Shown one piece after another: positions 7,397 to 15,885 of a stretch of 49,803 nucleotides of DNA (positions are counted from its first letter, which is position 1; each line of letters starts with the position of its first letter). The notes beneath the pieces were generated by a model. That model searched no databases and had not been told where the DNA came from. It worked only from the letters and a program-made list of their open reading frames with translations. The position numbers and the translations under genes were made by a program. This DNA is from Aldersonia kunmingensis (GTDB taxonomy: Bacteria > Actinomycetota > Actinomycetes > Mycobacteriales > Mycobacteriaceae), in assembly GCF_001646865.1 (NCBI RefSeq), contig NZ_LRRB01000013.1, forward strand, positions 1 through 49,803, written 5' to 3'.

Positions 7397-8326
7397 CTAG
7401 TCGAGCTGAGGCATGACCTCGGACGCCACGAGTTCCAGGTGCTCGATGTCGGACAGGTCGAGGGTCTGCAGGTAGATGCGGGTGGAGCCCAGGTCGCCGT
7501 AGTTGCCGAGCTTGTCGACGACCTCGGCGGGCGTGCCCGCGGCACCATTCGCGCGCAACTCATCGACCTCACGGCCTATGGCAGCAGCGCGCCGGGCGAT
7601 CTCCTCCTCGGTGCGGCCGCAGCACAGCACCAGCGCATTGGAATAGACCAGTTCGTCGGCGGACCGTCCGACGGCAGCGCATGCCTCGCGCACACGGCCG
7701 AACTGCTCGCGGGTGGTCTCCAACGGGACGAACGGCATGTTGAACTCGTCGGCATAACGTGCCGCAAGCGCCGGCGTGCGCTTCTTGCCCATCCCGCCGA
7801 TGATGATCGGCGGCCGCGGACGCTGCACCGGTTTCGGCAGCGCAGGCGAGCCGGTCACCGGGAAGTGCTTGCCGTCGTACGAAAAACTCTGTCCTACTGG
7901 GGTTTCCCACTTTCCGGTGATCACCGCGAGTGATTCCTCCAGGCGATCGAACCGCTCGCCCAGCGACGGGAATGGGATGCCGTATGCCTTGTGTTCGGCC
8001 TCGAACCAGCCCGCCCCGATACCGAGTTCGACCCGGCCGTCGCTCATCGCGTCGACCTGCGCCACCGCGACCGCGAGCGGTCCCGGGTAGCGGAAGGTCG
8101 CGGAGGTGACAAGGGTGCCGAGCCGGATGCTCGACGTCTCCCGGGCAAGCCCCGCGAGCGTGATCCAGGCGTCCGTCGGGCCGGGCAGGCCCTCGACGTT
8201 CATCGCCAGGTAGTGATCGGACCGGAAGAACGCACCGTATCCGAGTTGCTCTGCTGCCTGCGCTACGCGGAGCAGATCGTCGTAGGTCGCGCCCTGTTGT
8301 GGTTCGGTGAAGACCCGCAGTTCCAT
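7397..8326 (-). CDS. LLM-class F420-dependent oxidoreductase
   Basis: A bacterial luciferase-like (beta/alpha)8 protein of about 309 residues that begins MELRVFTEPQQGATYDDLL, the typical opening of one actinobacterial LLM subfamily (TEPQ motif). Members use coenzyme F420 (some use FMN) for hydride transfer; the substrate is unknown. The segment GRVELGIGAGWFEAEHKAYG and the barrel-end RPRPPIIIGG are typical of the family. I chose ATG 8326. The alternative GTG at 8350 lies inside an intrinsic terminator stem and would add only MIFGRVGR. Convergent with the 80-aa gene, 3 bp apart. Confidence 0.82.
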   Translation of the reverse strand: MELRVFTEPQQGATYDDLLRVAQAAEQLGYGAFFRSDHYLAMNVEGLPGPTDAWITLAGLARETSSIRLGTLVTSATFRYPGPLAVAVAQVDAMSDGRVELGIGAGWFEAEHKAYGIPFPSLGERFDRLEESLAVITGKWETPVGQSFSYDGKHFPVTGSPALPKPVQRPRPPIIIGGMGKKRTPALAARYADEFNMPFVPLETTREQFGRVREACAAVGRSADELVYSNALVLCCGRTEEEIARRAAAIGREVDELRANGAAGTPAEVVDKLGNYGDLGSTRIYLQTLDLSDIEHLELVASEVMPQLD

Positions 8327-8341
8327 GCGACCAACTCTGCC

Positions 8342-8381
8342 AAAAATCACTGCCCGCGGCAGCCGAGGCCGTCGCGGGCAG
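8342..8381 (-). terminator. intrinsic terminator behind the acg-like gene
   Basis: On the minus strand CTGCCCGCG and CGCGGGCAG form a 9-bp perfect stem (8350-8358 with 8373-8381) and are followed by ATTTTTG. This separates the nitroreductase gene from the LLM gene. Confidence 0.75.
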
Positions 8382-8394
8382 GGGGGAGCCGAGT

Positions 8395-9366
8395 TCAGCC
8401 GCTCATGAGTACGTCCGCAACCCGGCGACGCGGTGTCGGCTCGACCTCACCCGCGGGCGCATACCCGACGCGCAAGACCATCTGCGGGTAGGCCTTGTCG
8501 TCCAGCAGCTCTCGGCGGATATCGGCGCGAATGTCGAGGCATTCCAGCGGTTCTGTCACCGGGCAGGTCGCCAGGCCCAGCCGGGTGGCCTCGAGCATCG
8601 CTGCGCTCATCGCCTCGCCGGCACGCAGCCGCGCGGTGGGGTCGTCGGACTCGGTTGTGATCACGATGAGCGACGCGTAATCCATCGGCGCGGATTCGTC
8701 GTCTGCAGCCGCACCCTGCACGAAAACCCTCGCGGGCAGTGGTGCATTCCCCTGCGGTGCAACGCAGTTCGATGCCGGCACGCCGTCGGAGGTGCACTCC
8801 TGACCACTCCACATGACGAGTTCGAGTCGATAGTCGGGATCGCCTGCGTGCCGCCGTGCCGCGGCGCGCTGCGCAGCGCCGAGGTAGATGCCTTCGATCG
8901 GCGACATCTCCCTGGCGAGCGCGCCCGTTCCGGTCGCGGCGGCCAGCACGGCCTGCAACTGATCGGGCGGAACGGGATGCGCGTCGTATGGGCGGCGGTC
9001 GGTGCGCCGCTGCACAATCGCATCCGCCAGCGACAACTCGTCGGAAGTGGGGCGATGTTCGGTGAGGCGGATGGTCGCCAGATGCGTCGGATGGAACAGC
9101 CGCGGCATACGTTCCACCTCGGTCGCCCATCCCGCGGCGGCGCAGGCGGTGCGCAGGTGGTGCAACGCAGCGCCGCAGCTGAGCAGCAGCTCGCGGCCGT
9201 CGCTGTCCGCGGCCGACAGCATGAGGCTGTCGTCGGCGAAGAGATCGATCCGGTCGTCGACCAGGCGCCATCGCCACGGCTGGGTGTTATGTACCGAGGG
9301 GGCGCGGGTGGCGAGGGTGATCGCCTGCTCGAGCGTTCCTGGGTCGGCTTGTGTGTGCCGTGTCAT
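8395..9366 (-). CDS. acg: Acg-family nitroreductase-like FMN-binding protein
   Basis: A protein of about 323 residues with the Acg signature near the N-terminus (LATRAPSVHNTQPWRW), two nitroreductase half-domains, and the C-terminal GLATCPVTEPLE segment. In M. tuberculosis Acg (Rv2032) and Rv3131 are DosR-controlled flavin-binding proteins of this family that appear to sequester FMN rather than reduce nitro compounds. Start ATG 9366 has GGAG 9 nt upstream; the ATG at 9375 abuts the same GGAG and is less likely. A DosR-like box lies about 58 bp upstream and a terminator follows. Single-gene transcript. Confidence 0.82.
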   Translation of the reverse strand: MTRHTQADPGTLEQAITLATRAPSVHNTQPWRWRLVDDRIDLFADDSLMLSAADSDGRELLLSCGAALHHLRTACAAAGWATEVERMPRLFHPTHLATIRLTEHRPTSDELSLADAIVQRRTDRRPYDAHPVPPDQLQAVLAAATGTGALAREMSPIEGIYLGAAQRAAARRHAGDPDYRLELVMWSGQECTSDGVPASNCVAPQGNAPLPARVFVQGAAADDESAPMDYASLIVITTESDDPTARLRAGEAMSAAMLEATRLGLATCPVTEPLECLDIRADIRRELLDDKAYPQMVLRVGYAPAGEVEPTPRRRVADVLMSG

Positions 9367-9423
9367 CGTGCTCATCTCCGATGGAAGAAGTCACATTCGA
9401 CAATGGCACCGCGCCAGCTCGGC

Positions 9424-9443
9424 GGGTAGGGACCTTCGGCACC
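9424..9443 (-). promoter_or_regulatory. DosR-like box upstream of acg
   Basis: The 20-mer reads TCGGTGCCGAAGGTCCCTAC on the minus strand and agrees with the dormancy consensus TTSGGGACTWWAGTCCCSAA at 13 of 20 positions, with a perfect GTCCC half-site. acg genes are classic DosR targets, which supports the call; the match is imperfect. Confidence 0.45.
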
Positions 9444-9468
9444 GATCCGAGGGCCAACTGGATGCGCG

Positions 9469-10827
9469 TCAGGCCACCTCGGGAACCCCCGCCAGCGCCG
9501 CCCGAAGCTCATCCTCGGAAAGCGGGTCGTCGGCGAGCGTCCCGCTCAGGTACTGCTCGTAGGCGCCGAGCTCGAGCAGGCCGTGGCCGGACAGGCCGAT
9601 GACGATGACCTTCTCCGTTCCGGCCTCCTTCGCCGCGATCGCCTCCCGGCGCGCCTGGGCCAGCGCGTGCGAGGATTCCGGCGCCGGAACGATGCCCTGG
9701 GTGCGTGCGAACTCGAGACCAGCCTGGAAGCACTCGGTCTGGTGCAGCGCGACCGCCTCGATGTAGCCCTCGTGGACGGCATGCGAGACCAGCGGCGCCA
9801 TGCCGTGATAGCGCAGGCCACCGGCGTGGATCGGCGATGGCACGAAGTCGTGGCCGAGGGTGTACATCATCATCAGCGGCGTCATGCCCGCCGTGTCACC
9901 GAAGTCGTAGCGGAATTCGCCGCGCGTGATCGTCGGGCAGGACGACGGCTCGACCGCGAGGATGCGCGTGCTCGCCCCGTTCACCAGGTTCTCTCGAAGG
10001 AACGGGAAGGACAGCCCAGCGAAGTTCGATCCGCCACCGGCACAACCGAGCAGGACGTCGACCTTCTCCTCGCCGGCCTTGGCGAGCTGCTTCAACGCCT
10101 CTTCGCCGATAACCGTCTGGTGCAGCAGTACGTGATTGAGGACGGACCCGAGCGCGTACTTCGCGGCCGGATCCTGCGCGGCGACCTCTACGGCCTCCGA
10201 GATCGCGATGCCGAGCGAACCGGTGTGTCCCTCCGGGTAGGACTTGCCCGCCTCGGTCAGCCGCGACGGCGAGCGGTGCACGGTACCGCCGAAAACCTCT
10301 ATGAGCGTGCGGCGTTGGGGCTTTGTGTCGTACGAGACGCCGACCTGCCAAACCTCACATTCGACGCCGAAGAGAGCGCTCGCGTACGCGAGGGCTGTGC
10401 CCCACTGCCCGGCGCCGGTCTCGGTGGTGAGCCGATTGATGCCGTTGATCTTGTTGTAGTAGACCTGCGGCACCGCGGTATTGACCTTGTGCGAGCCGGC
10501 CGGAGAAACACCCTCGTACTTGAAGTAGATGCGCGCCGGGGTGTCGAGTGCCTTCTCCCAGCGCCGCGCGCGATACAGCGGTGACGGACGGTACTGACGG
10601 TAGACGTCGAGGACTGGACCGGGGATGTCGATATAGCGCTCACTGCTGACTTCCTGCGCGATCAACTCCGGTGGGAAGAGCGGTGCGAGATCGTCCGGAC
10701 CGACCGGCTGATGCGTGCCGGGGTGCAGCGGCGGCGGCGGAGGCGTCGGGAGGTCCGCGATGATGTTGTACCACTGGGTGATCTCGTCATCCGGGCCGAG
10801 CGTGTACACGACCTGCTCGTCGCTCAT
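9469..10827 (-). CDS. trpB2: TrpB2-type tryptophan synthase beta-like PLP enzyme
   Basis: A 452-residue PLP enzyme of the TrpB2 branch, longer than TrpB1 and normally found away from trpA. PLP is held by Lys114 in [16 protein letters not shown] and the phosphate-binding loop [11 protein letters not shown] are both present. TrpB2 joins indole or a related acceptor with serine or phosphoserine and may salvage indole. No trpA or other trp gene is nearby. Start ATG 10827 has GAAGGAG upstream. The nitrobindin gene ends 13 bp before it and a DapB-like gene precedes that, giving a likely three-gene operon. Confidence 0.88.
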   Translation of the reverse strand: MSDEQVVYTLGPDDEITQWYNIIADLPTPPPPPLHPGTHQPVGPDDLAPLFPPELIAQEVSSERYIDIPGPVLDVYRQYRPSPLYRARRWEKALDTPARIYFKYEGVSPAGSHKVNTAVPQVYYNKINGINRLTTETGAGQWGTALAYASALFGVECEVWQVGVSYDTKPQRRTLIEVFGGTVHRSPSRLTEAGKSYPEGHTGSLGIAISEAVEVAAQDPAAKYALGSVLNHVLLHQTVIGEEALKQLAKAGEEKVDVLLGCAGGGSNFAGLSFPFLRENLVNGASTRILAVEPSSCPTITRGEFRYDFGDTAGMTPLMMMYTLGHDFVPSPIHAGGLRYHGMAPLVSHAVHEGYIEAVALHQTECFQAGLEFARTQGIVPAPESSHALAQARREAIAAKEAGTEKVIVIGLSGHGLLELGAYEQYLSGTLADDPLSEDELRAALAGVPEVA

Positions 10828-10840
10828 CCGTGCTCCTTCT

Positions 10841-11320
10841 CTACTGCCGGCGCAGGGTCGCCGACAAATGGTGTTGCAGCGGCTGTCCGACCGCAGCCAT
10901 CTCCACGGTGTACGTCATCTCGTCACCTACGACACGAAACGAACGGGTCAGCGCGTCCACTTCTTTCGCAGTCGCGGTGAGCCCGATTTGTGCGCTGACG
11001 AGGTCGAGCGCGATCGTGCCCCCTTCGACGGTGAACGTGCCTTCCTGGATCTCGGTCACCCCGGTCGGATGCACGAAAACCCACTCGACGCGGCCGGGCG
11101 TGGGCATCCGCAGATAGCCGGTCTCGGCATGCAACGGACGGCCATCGTCGGCAGCCTTCGTGCGCTGGCCGTAGGCGAGAAACGGCTTGCCGACGTGACC
11201 GAAGGTGATCTCCTCGAGGTATTCGAACGAATCGATGGTCGGGTACTCGCCGCTTCCGGTACCCGCCCAGGTGCCGAGCAGCGGGGCGAGCGGGGCGACG
11301 TCGGGATGCAGATCCGGCAC
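10841..11320 (-). CDS. nitrobindin-like heme-binding beta-barrel protein
   Basis: A 159-residue lipocalin-like barrel of the FABP-like/nitrobindin family (M. tuberculosis Rv2717c type). The signature [12 protein letters not shown] is at residues 16-27, and the C-terminal [11 protein letters not shown] holds His150/His151, where the proximal heme histidine sits in this family. Nitrobindins bind ferric heme and isomerise peroxynitrite to nitrate or handle NO. Start GTG 11320 is chosen because the family begins close to [10 protein letters not shown]; the frame is open further upstream but reads as non-coding. It lies between the DapB-like and trpB2 genes on the same strand. Confidence 0.8.
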   Translation of the reverse strand: MPDLHPDVAPLAPLLGTWAGTGSGEYPTIDSFEYLEEITFGHVGKPFLAYGQRTKAADDGRPLHAETGYLRMPTPGRVEWVFVHPTGVTEIQEGTFTVEGGTIALDLVSAQIGLTATAKEVDALTRSFRVVGDEMTYTVEMAAVGQPLQHHLSATLRRQ

Positions 11321-11358
11321 CGCACCGACGTTACGCCCGGGGTGCGGTGCCGTCGGGA

Positions 11359-12420
11359 CTAATCGACTGGGACGACGCCGCGCGGGAGGACGAGCGACAG
11401 GTCGGTGTAGGTGACGATGCCGGACTCGGCGGCGACAACTCCGGGGATCGCGTTGATCGGCGGCATCGCCGTCATGATGTGGCCGATCACCATGAAGTCC
11501 TCGAGCGTCTCGGCCTGGAAGTCCGGTGGCGGCAGGAAGCTGACGACGTTGCGCACGGTCGGGCGGCCGTCGACCTGAAGTACCCAGCCGTCCTGATCGA
11601 TCTTCCAATCCGGTTCCAGCGTCTGGCCTTTGCGCCACCGGACAGTCAGTTCGACGATTGTCTTGCCGTTCCGGATTCCCTTCCAGCTCGCATAGACGCC
11701 CGCGACGCAGCCTGCCGGGATCGTCCACGAGCCCAGATCGAGATCGGCCGTGGTCTGCGCATACTCGGCGTCGCAGCGCACCTCGTCGAGTTCGACGTCG
11801 AGCGCATCGGCGATCATCCGGACCGCCTCGCCGAACACACCGGTACCGTGTGCCGTCATCGCGGCCAGGTCCGGGTGGTCGATCGGCTGTCCGAAGCCCA
11901 CCGGCTTCTCGGTCGCGGGCGAGTCGTAGAACGTCGTGTCGGCCGCCTCGCTGACGGTGACCTTGTCAACCCGGTCGCAGATGCCCGCCGAGACGATCGC
12001 CAACAGGTTGATGAAGCCGGGGCTGATGCCGGAACCGAACATGGTCGACCCACCGGTCTTGCACGCCTCCGCGATCTTGTCGCGGCCCGCGCCCTGGTTG
12101 TGCCCGGTGATGAAGGACGCCGTGGATACGACGTTCACTCCCGCGGACAGGATGCGCGCGAGCTCGTCGACGTCGATCCACATCGGGTTGTAGACGACGA
12201 CGTCGGGACGCAGCCCGAGCAGCGCGTCGACATCGTCGGTCGCCGTCACTCCAAGCGGCTCGATACCCGCGAGTTCGCCGACATCGCGCCCGACTTTGTC
12301 CTTCGACCAGGCGTAACAGCCGACTAGTTCCAGGCTCGGGTTCGCAGCGATCGCTGCCACCGAGCTCTTACCAACGTTGCCCGTCGTCCACTGAACGACC
12401 CGGTACGGCGTGTTCGTCAT
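11359..12420 (-). CDS. DapB-like NAD(P)-dependent dehydrogenase, second paralogue
   Basis: A 353-residue protein in the same family as 3169-4233. It starts [19 protein letters not shown], and [15 protein letters not shown] aligns with GRDVGEIVGIGPLGV in the first copy. The fold is an N-terminal NAD(P) Rossmann domain and a C-terminal DAP-dehydrogenase-like domain. Start ATG 12420. It heads a probable operon with nitrobindin and trpB2, and its upstream region is shared with the divergent TetR gene, which makes it a candidate target of that regulator. The substrate is unknown. Confidence 0.75.
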   Translation of the reverse strand: MTNTPYRVVQWTTGNVGKSSVAAIAANPSLELVGCYAWSKDKVGRDVGELAGIEPLGVTATDDVDALLGLRPDVVVYNPMWIDVDELARILSAGVNVVSTASFITGHNQGAGRDKIAEACKTGGSTMFGSGISPGFINLLAIVSAGICDRVDKVTVSEAADTTFYDSPATEKPVGFGQPIDHPDLAAMTAHGTGVFGEAVRMIADALDVELDEVRCDAEYAQTTADLDLGSWTIPAGCVAGVYASWKGIRNGKTIVELTVRWRKGQTLEPDWKIDQDGWVLQVDGRPTVRNVVSFLPPPDFQAETLEDFMVIGHIMTAMPPINAIPGVVAAESGIVTYTDLSLVLPRGVVPVD

Positions 12421-12450
12421 GGCCAGAGAATAGGCCCGTTAGGCGAGAGT

Positions 12451-12488
12451 GAGAAGGCCTCTCTCCACAATTGAGAAGGGTATTTCTC
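12451..12488. promoter_or_regulatory. candidate TetR operators between the DapB-like and tetR genes
   Basis: Two short dyads lie in the 128-bp divergent gap: GAGAAGGCCTCTC (12451-12463, one mismatch) and GAGAAGGGTATTTCTC (12473-12488, 5-bp perfect arms). Both begin GAGAAGG and are spaced 22 bp start to start, about two helical turns, as expected for a dimeric repressor pair. Confidence 0.4.
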
Positions 12489-12548
12489 GACTATTCGAGT
12501 CCCTCGAACCCCTTGACAGGCCTAGTGATGGGGATCACACTCCTAACC

Positions 12549-13154
12549 ATGACAGTTTTGCCTAATCGGGATAGGCGTGCCGAACGACGTGAGGCCACCC
12601 GACGGGAGATAGTCGATACGGCGTGGGATATCGCCCGATCCGAAGGACTCGCCGCGGTGACACTGCGCGAGATCGCGAACCGGATCGGGATGCGTCCCCC
12701 GTCGCTCTATACGCACTTCGAATCGAAGAACGCCGTGTTCGACGCGATGTTCACCGATGCGTATACGCAACTGGGCGAGGCCTTTGCCGCCATGTCACTG
12801 CCCGACGATCCGCGCGCCGCATTGCTCATGAGCACGGAGGTGTACTTCGACTTCGCCACCGCGGACGCAGCGAGGTATCAGCTGATGAACCAGCCTGCCT
12901 TGCCCGACTTCCAACCGAGCGAGACCGCCTACGCCGCATCCCTGAGCCAGTACGAACGACTGCGGTCGATCATGGCGACGGTCGGGGTGACCAGCCAGGA
13001 AGACCTCGACCTCTGGACCGGTGTCACCAGTGGATTCGTCAACCAACAACTCGCCAACGATCCCGGTGGGAATCGCTGGCGGGACCAACTTCCCAGGCTC
13101 GTGGACCTGTTCTGCCACGCAGTGGGAATCGAACCGAGGGGCGCCGAGGAATGA
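12549..13154 (+). CDS. TetR/AcrR family transcriptional regulator
   Basis: A 201-residue regulator. The N-terminal helix-turn-helix runs ATRREIVDTAWDIA ... VTLREIANRIGMRPPSLYTHF, a textbook TetR DNA-binding domain with recognition helix PPSLYTHF; the C-terminal part is a TetR ligand domain (DUF/WHG-like). Start ATG 12549 keeps the usual short basic leader (NRDRRAERREATRRE). In-frame ATGs at 12528 and 12471 would add non-conserved sequence. No clear Shine-Dalgarno precedes 12549, so translation may be leaderless. Its stop overlaps the next start (ATGA), so the two are translationally coupled. Probably autoregulatory and controls the divergent DapB-like operon. Confidence 0.85.
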   Translation: MTVLPNRDRRAERREATRREIVDTAWDIARSEGLAAVTLREIANRIGMRPPSLYTHFESKNAVFDAMFTDAYTQLGEAFAAMSLPDDPRAALLMSTEVYFDFATADAARYQLMNQPALPDFQPSETAYAASLSQYERLRSIMATVGVTSQEDLDLWTGVTSGFVNQQLANDPGGNRWRDQLPRLVDLFCHAVGIEPRGAEE

Positions 13155-13912
13155 CCACCACCGACCCCGATCGCACCGCGCCGCGTACCCCGAATCTGGA
13201 TCGGGACGTGGCAATGACATTGGCTGCCAACGAATACCAACGGGTGCTCGACCTGCTGCGATCGCTACAGCCGGAACAGTGGGCGGCCACCACCGAGTGT
13301 CCGGCCTGGACCGTGCGCGACCTCGCTGCGCACATGCTGGGAATGGTCGAAATGTCGGCGAGCCTCCGGGAACAACGCCGCCAGATGCGCGAAGCGGGCC
13401 GGCGTTCGACGGGGGTCTTCATCGACGCACTCACCGGGCTCCAGGTCAACGAGCGCTCCGGCATGCCGCCCGCCGAAATCGTCGCGCGGTTCGCCACGCG
13501 CGCACCGAAAGCCGCCCGCAGCCGACGGCGCGCGCCCGGACTCATCCGGCGGCGCCAGTTTCTGATGCCTGGCGAGTTCTGTGGCGTGGCGGAGTCGTGG
13601 ACGATCGGATTCCTCAATGACATCGTGCTGACCCGCGATCCCTGGATGCACCGCATCGACATCACCCGCGCCACCGGCGCCGAACTCGTCCTCACCCCCG
13701 AGCACGACGGCGTCCTCGTCGCCGACGTCGTGTCCGAGTGGGCTTCTCGGCACGGCAAGCCCTACACCCTGCACCTCACCGGCCCCGCCGGCGGCCAGTG
13801 GTCCCGCGGTGGCGATGGACCCGAAATCGAGCTCGACGCAATCGAATTCACCCGAATTCTGTCCGGGCGCGAGCCCGGAACCGGTCTCCTATCCACCCCA
13901 GTCCCCTTCTGA
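13151..13912 (+). CDS. maleylpyruvate isomerase-family mycothiol-dependent enzyme
   Basis: A 253-residue protein with the DinB-like four-helix MDMPI N-terminal domain. CPAWTVRDLAAHMLGMVEM carries the first metal-site His, and DPWMHRIDITRATG carries the downstream His, so the metal-binding face looks intact. Family members use mycothiol as cofactor for isomerisation or S-transfer. The ATG overlaps the TetR stop by 4 nt, and the MBL hydrolase follows 15 bp downstream. Together these look like a regulated detoxification or degradation operon; the substrate is unknown. Confidence 0.75.
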   Translation: MTTTDPDRTAPRTPNLDRDVAMTLAANEYQRVLDLLRSLQPEQWAATTECPAWTVRDLAAHMLGMVEMSASLREQRRQMREAGRRSTGVFIDALTGLQVNERSGMPPAEIVARFATRAPKAARSRRRAPGLIRRRQFLMPGEFCGVAESWTIGFLNDIVLTRDPWMHRIDITRATGAELVLTPEHDGVLVADVVSEWASRHGKPYTLHLTGPAGGQWSRGGDGPEIELDAIEFTRILSGREPGTGLLSTPVPF

Positions 13913-13927
13913 TGCAAAGGAACTCCC

Positions 13928-14731
13928 ATGAACATTCATCGCCTCGGCAACGACGTCACTGTGCTCAACGACCAATTCGAGATACCCGCCCTCGGCCACC
14001 TCCCGATCAACGCGTTCGTGCTGCACGCCGAACAGCCCGTCGTCGTCGACACCGGCGTGGGCACGCCCGACCGCGACTTCCTCAGCACCCTTTCGTCGGT
14101 GATCGACCCCGCCGACGTGAAGTGGATCTACCTCACCCACCCCGATCGCGACCACACCGGCGGGCTGTACGACCTGCTCGAGGCCGCCCCCGAGGCACGG
14201 GTGATCACCACCTTCCTCGGCGTCGGAATCCTGTCCTGTGAGAATCCGCTACCGATGGATCGGGTCTACCTGCTCAATCCAGGCCAGCGCATCGACGTCG
14301 GCGACCGCAGCCTTGCCGCCTTCCGGCCTCCGCTGTTCGACAGCCCGGCGACGACTGGCTTCTTCGATACGCGTACCGGCGTCTGCTTCTCCTCGGACTG
14401 CTTCGGCGCCGTGATGGAGAGTCCGGACCATGCCGCCGTATCCGATCTCGCGCACATGCCGCAAGCGGAACTCAAAGGGCGCCAGCAACTATGGGCCACC
14501 GTCGACAGCCCATGGGTGCACAACGTGGACCCGAAGCGGTTTGCGGGAGCACTGTCCGAGTTGCTCCGCTCGGACCCGACGTTGGTTCTCAGCTCACACC
14601 TGCCGCCGACGCGTTCGGTCACGACCTTGCTCGACAACCTCGTCGACGTTCCCCTGGCCGACCCATTCGTCGGTCCGGATCAAGCAGCACTCGAGGCGAT
14701 GCTGGCGGAGTTCGAACCCATCTCTGCCTGA
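13928..14731 (+). CDS. MBL-fold metallo-hydrolase with HxDxDH motif
   Basis: A 267-residue metallo-beta-lactamase-fold protein. The metal motif is THPDRDHTGG: His71, Asp73, Asp75 and His76. Asp73 replaces the second His of HxHxDH, a change also seen in the diiron oxygen-binding (ODP/flavodiiron-like) branch. Later ligands are likely in CFSSDCFGAV and LSSHLPP. It could be a hydrolase or a diiron sensor or oxidoreductase. AAAGGAACTCCC supplies a ribosome site for ATG 13928. Third gene of the TetR operon. Its last 46 bp, including the stop, are repeated exactly at 15840-15885 beside a broken second copy. Confidence 0.8.
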   Translation: MNIHRLGNDVTVLNDQFEIPALGHLPINAFVLHAEQPVVVDTGVGTPDRDFLSTLSSVIDPADVKWIYLTHPDRDHTGGLYDLLEAAPEARVITTFLGVGILSCENPLPMDRVYLLNPGQRIDVGDRSLAAFRPPLFDSPATTGFFDTRTGVCFSSDCFGAVMESPDHAAVSDLAHMPQAELKGRQQLWATVDSPWVHNVDPKRFAGALSELLRSDPTLVLSSHLPPTRSVTTLLDNLVDVPLADPFVGPDQAALEAMLAEFEPISA

Positions 14732-14737
14732 GCGGGC
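14692..14737 (+). repeat. 46-bp direct repeat, copy 1 (3' end of MBL gene)
   Basis: The last 13 codons, the stop and 6 downstream bases of the MBL gene recur identically at 15840-15885. Confidence 0.95.
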
Positions 14738-14749
14738 ACCTGTGCTGAT

Positions 14750-14827
14750 CTGAACGTCCGTGCCCACTTTTCGACCATTCACGCAAGATCCCATCCCTGA
14801 CAACGAAAAATGGGCGCGGACGCTCAA
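14750..14827. repeat. 78-bp inverted-repeat element, copy A
   Basis: Runs from CTGAAC to GCTCAA. Arms GTCCGTGCCCACTTTTCG (14756-14773) and its near-complement (14804-14821) pair with 2 mismatches in 18 around a 30-nt loop. Copy B at 17677-17754 has the same length, arm position and ends but a different loop. Confidence 0.8.
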
Positions 14828-14859
14828 GGCACCGGAGTCAGGTTCGGCGCTGATATCTC

Positions 14860-15609
14860 TCACACTCGAGCGAGAAGCTCGGCCTTCTTCTGAGCGAACT
14901 CGTCCTCGGTCAAGATGCCCGAGTCACGTAGCTCGCCCAGCCGCGTTATCTGTGCAATAACGTCTGTCTCCACGGCAGCCGGGCGGGCCGGCTGCGCCGG
15001 GGCCGTATGCACTGGCGCCACGGGCGCGGCGTTGGATGTGACGTGGCGAGTGTTCGCCAGCGTGTGCGCAACGTAGCGCGCCTGCGCGGCAGCCTCGTTG
15101 ATGACGTTCACAGCCTCTCGCGGATTCGGCACATCATTCAGAACAACAACCTCCACGCCGGTCGCGCGCTGTACGTGCACTACCACGTCGCCGACATTCC
15201 GAGCCTTCTGCGTGATCGTCTGCCGCAGATCGATGTCGAACAATTGATTCGTGGGTACCTGCTGGGCATTTGTCGTCAGAGTGCCACTTTCGAAGAACAG
15301 TGTCGTGGAGGTCAGTCGGTAACGGCCACCGCCAATCCCAGTAAGTGGCTGGCCTTTGGCTGACCAAAGAACATCGGGTGAGCCATCGAGTGCAGCCGAC
15401 TCGGCAGACGCTCGTCGTGCGAAGTCCTCGGTCGCCGTCTTGACCCGACTGGCGATTCCTGCAAGCCCCGATGTTGCCTGATCGTCCACCACCAATTGCC
15501 AACCCTCAGGTGCTGGAGGCCATGAAGGATCGGGGGCCCAGCCCGCGTACGGAAGCCAGCCATCCGGCGCGCTCGGCCATCCGGGTGGGGGGTTGAACCT
15601 CTGTGCCAT
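14860..15609 (-). CDS. DUF2510/bacterial-PH/SHOCT-domain protein
   Basis: A 249-residue multidomain protein. Residues 1-40 hold two short W-P-x-P-x-GW units (PPGWPSAPDGWLPYAGWAPDPS) of DUF2510 type. The centre (SPDVLWSAKGQPLTGIGGGRYRLTSTTLFFESG) resembles the bacterial PH-like domain, and the C-terminus (ITRLGELRDSGILTEDEFAQKKAELL) is a SHOCT helix pair. There is no transmembrane segment. Such proteins are thought to be membrane-associated or oligomerising adaptors, but no function is established. Start ATG 15609 has AAGGAG 4 nt upstream; the frame is open 10 codons further. It sits alone between a hairpin repeat and a gene remnant. Confidence 0.75.
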   Translation of the reverse strand: MAQRFNPPPGWPSAPDGWLPYAGWAPDPSWPPAPEGWQLVVDDQATSGLAGIASRVKTATEDFARRASAESAALDGSPDVLWSAKGQPLTGIGGGRYRLTSTTLFFESGTLTTNAQQVPTNQLFDIDLRQTITQKARNVGDVVVHVQRATGVEVVVLNDVPNPREAVNVINEAAAQARYVAHTLANTRHVTSNAAPVAPVHTAPAQPARPAAVETDVIAQITRLGELRDSGILTEDEFAQKKAELLARV

Positions 15610-15772
15610 ATTGCTCCTTCGTCGTGAACTGCGGCTCACTGAATATCAAGCGAGGACGACAGTTCCTGTTCGACCGTCCGATCCCGTGCAATTCCGCCGT
15701 ATCCGATGTGAGTTCACAGGTCTTTCGTATGACCGGCGAAGGTTCGTTACGGAAAGCACGTGCACAAGGGCC

Positions 15773-15885
15773 GGCTTTTTCGATTCGCGCACCGGGATCT
15801 GCTTCTCCTCCGACTGCTTCGGCGCCGTTATCAGAGTCCCGAGGCGATGCTGGCGGAGTTCGAACCCATCTCTGCCTGAGCGGGC
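15773..15885 (+). pseudogene. remnant of a second MBL-fold hydrolase gene
   Basis: Bases 15773-15838 encode GFFDSRTGICFSSDCFGAV, nearly the GFFDTRTGVCFSSDCFGAV of the intact MBL gene, with several silent differences. At 15840 the sequence jumps to the last 46 bp of that gene with no difference, skipping about 260 bp, and the two parts are in different frames. No start or N-terminal part is present. The remnant runs up to the stop codon of the minus-strand membrane-protein gene. Confidence 0.85.
15840..15885 (+). repeat. 46-bp direct repeat, copy 2
   Basis: Identical to 14692-14737. The two copies flank about 1.1 kb holding hairpin element A and the SHOCT gene. Confidence 0.95.

Noticed and set aside
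8326-8350. GTG 8350 as start of the LLM oxidoreductase
   Set aside because: It falls in the stem of the acg terminator and precedes the conserved N-terminus by eight non-conserved residues.
11347-12327. 326-codon plus-strand open frame
   Set aside because: Mirror of the DapB-like gene; no ribosome site and no family motifs.
15697-15710. 14-bp match (CCGCCGTATCCGAT) between the remnant's upstream DNA and the MBL gene at 14433
   Set aside because: Order is reversed relative to the rest of the duplication and flanks do not align; may be chance.
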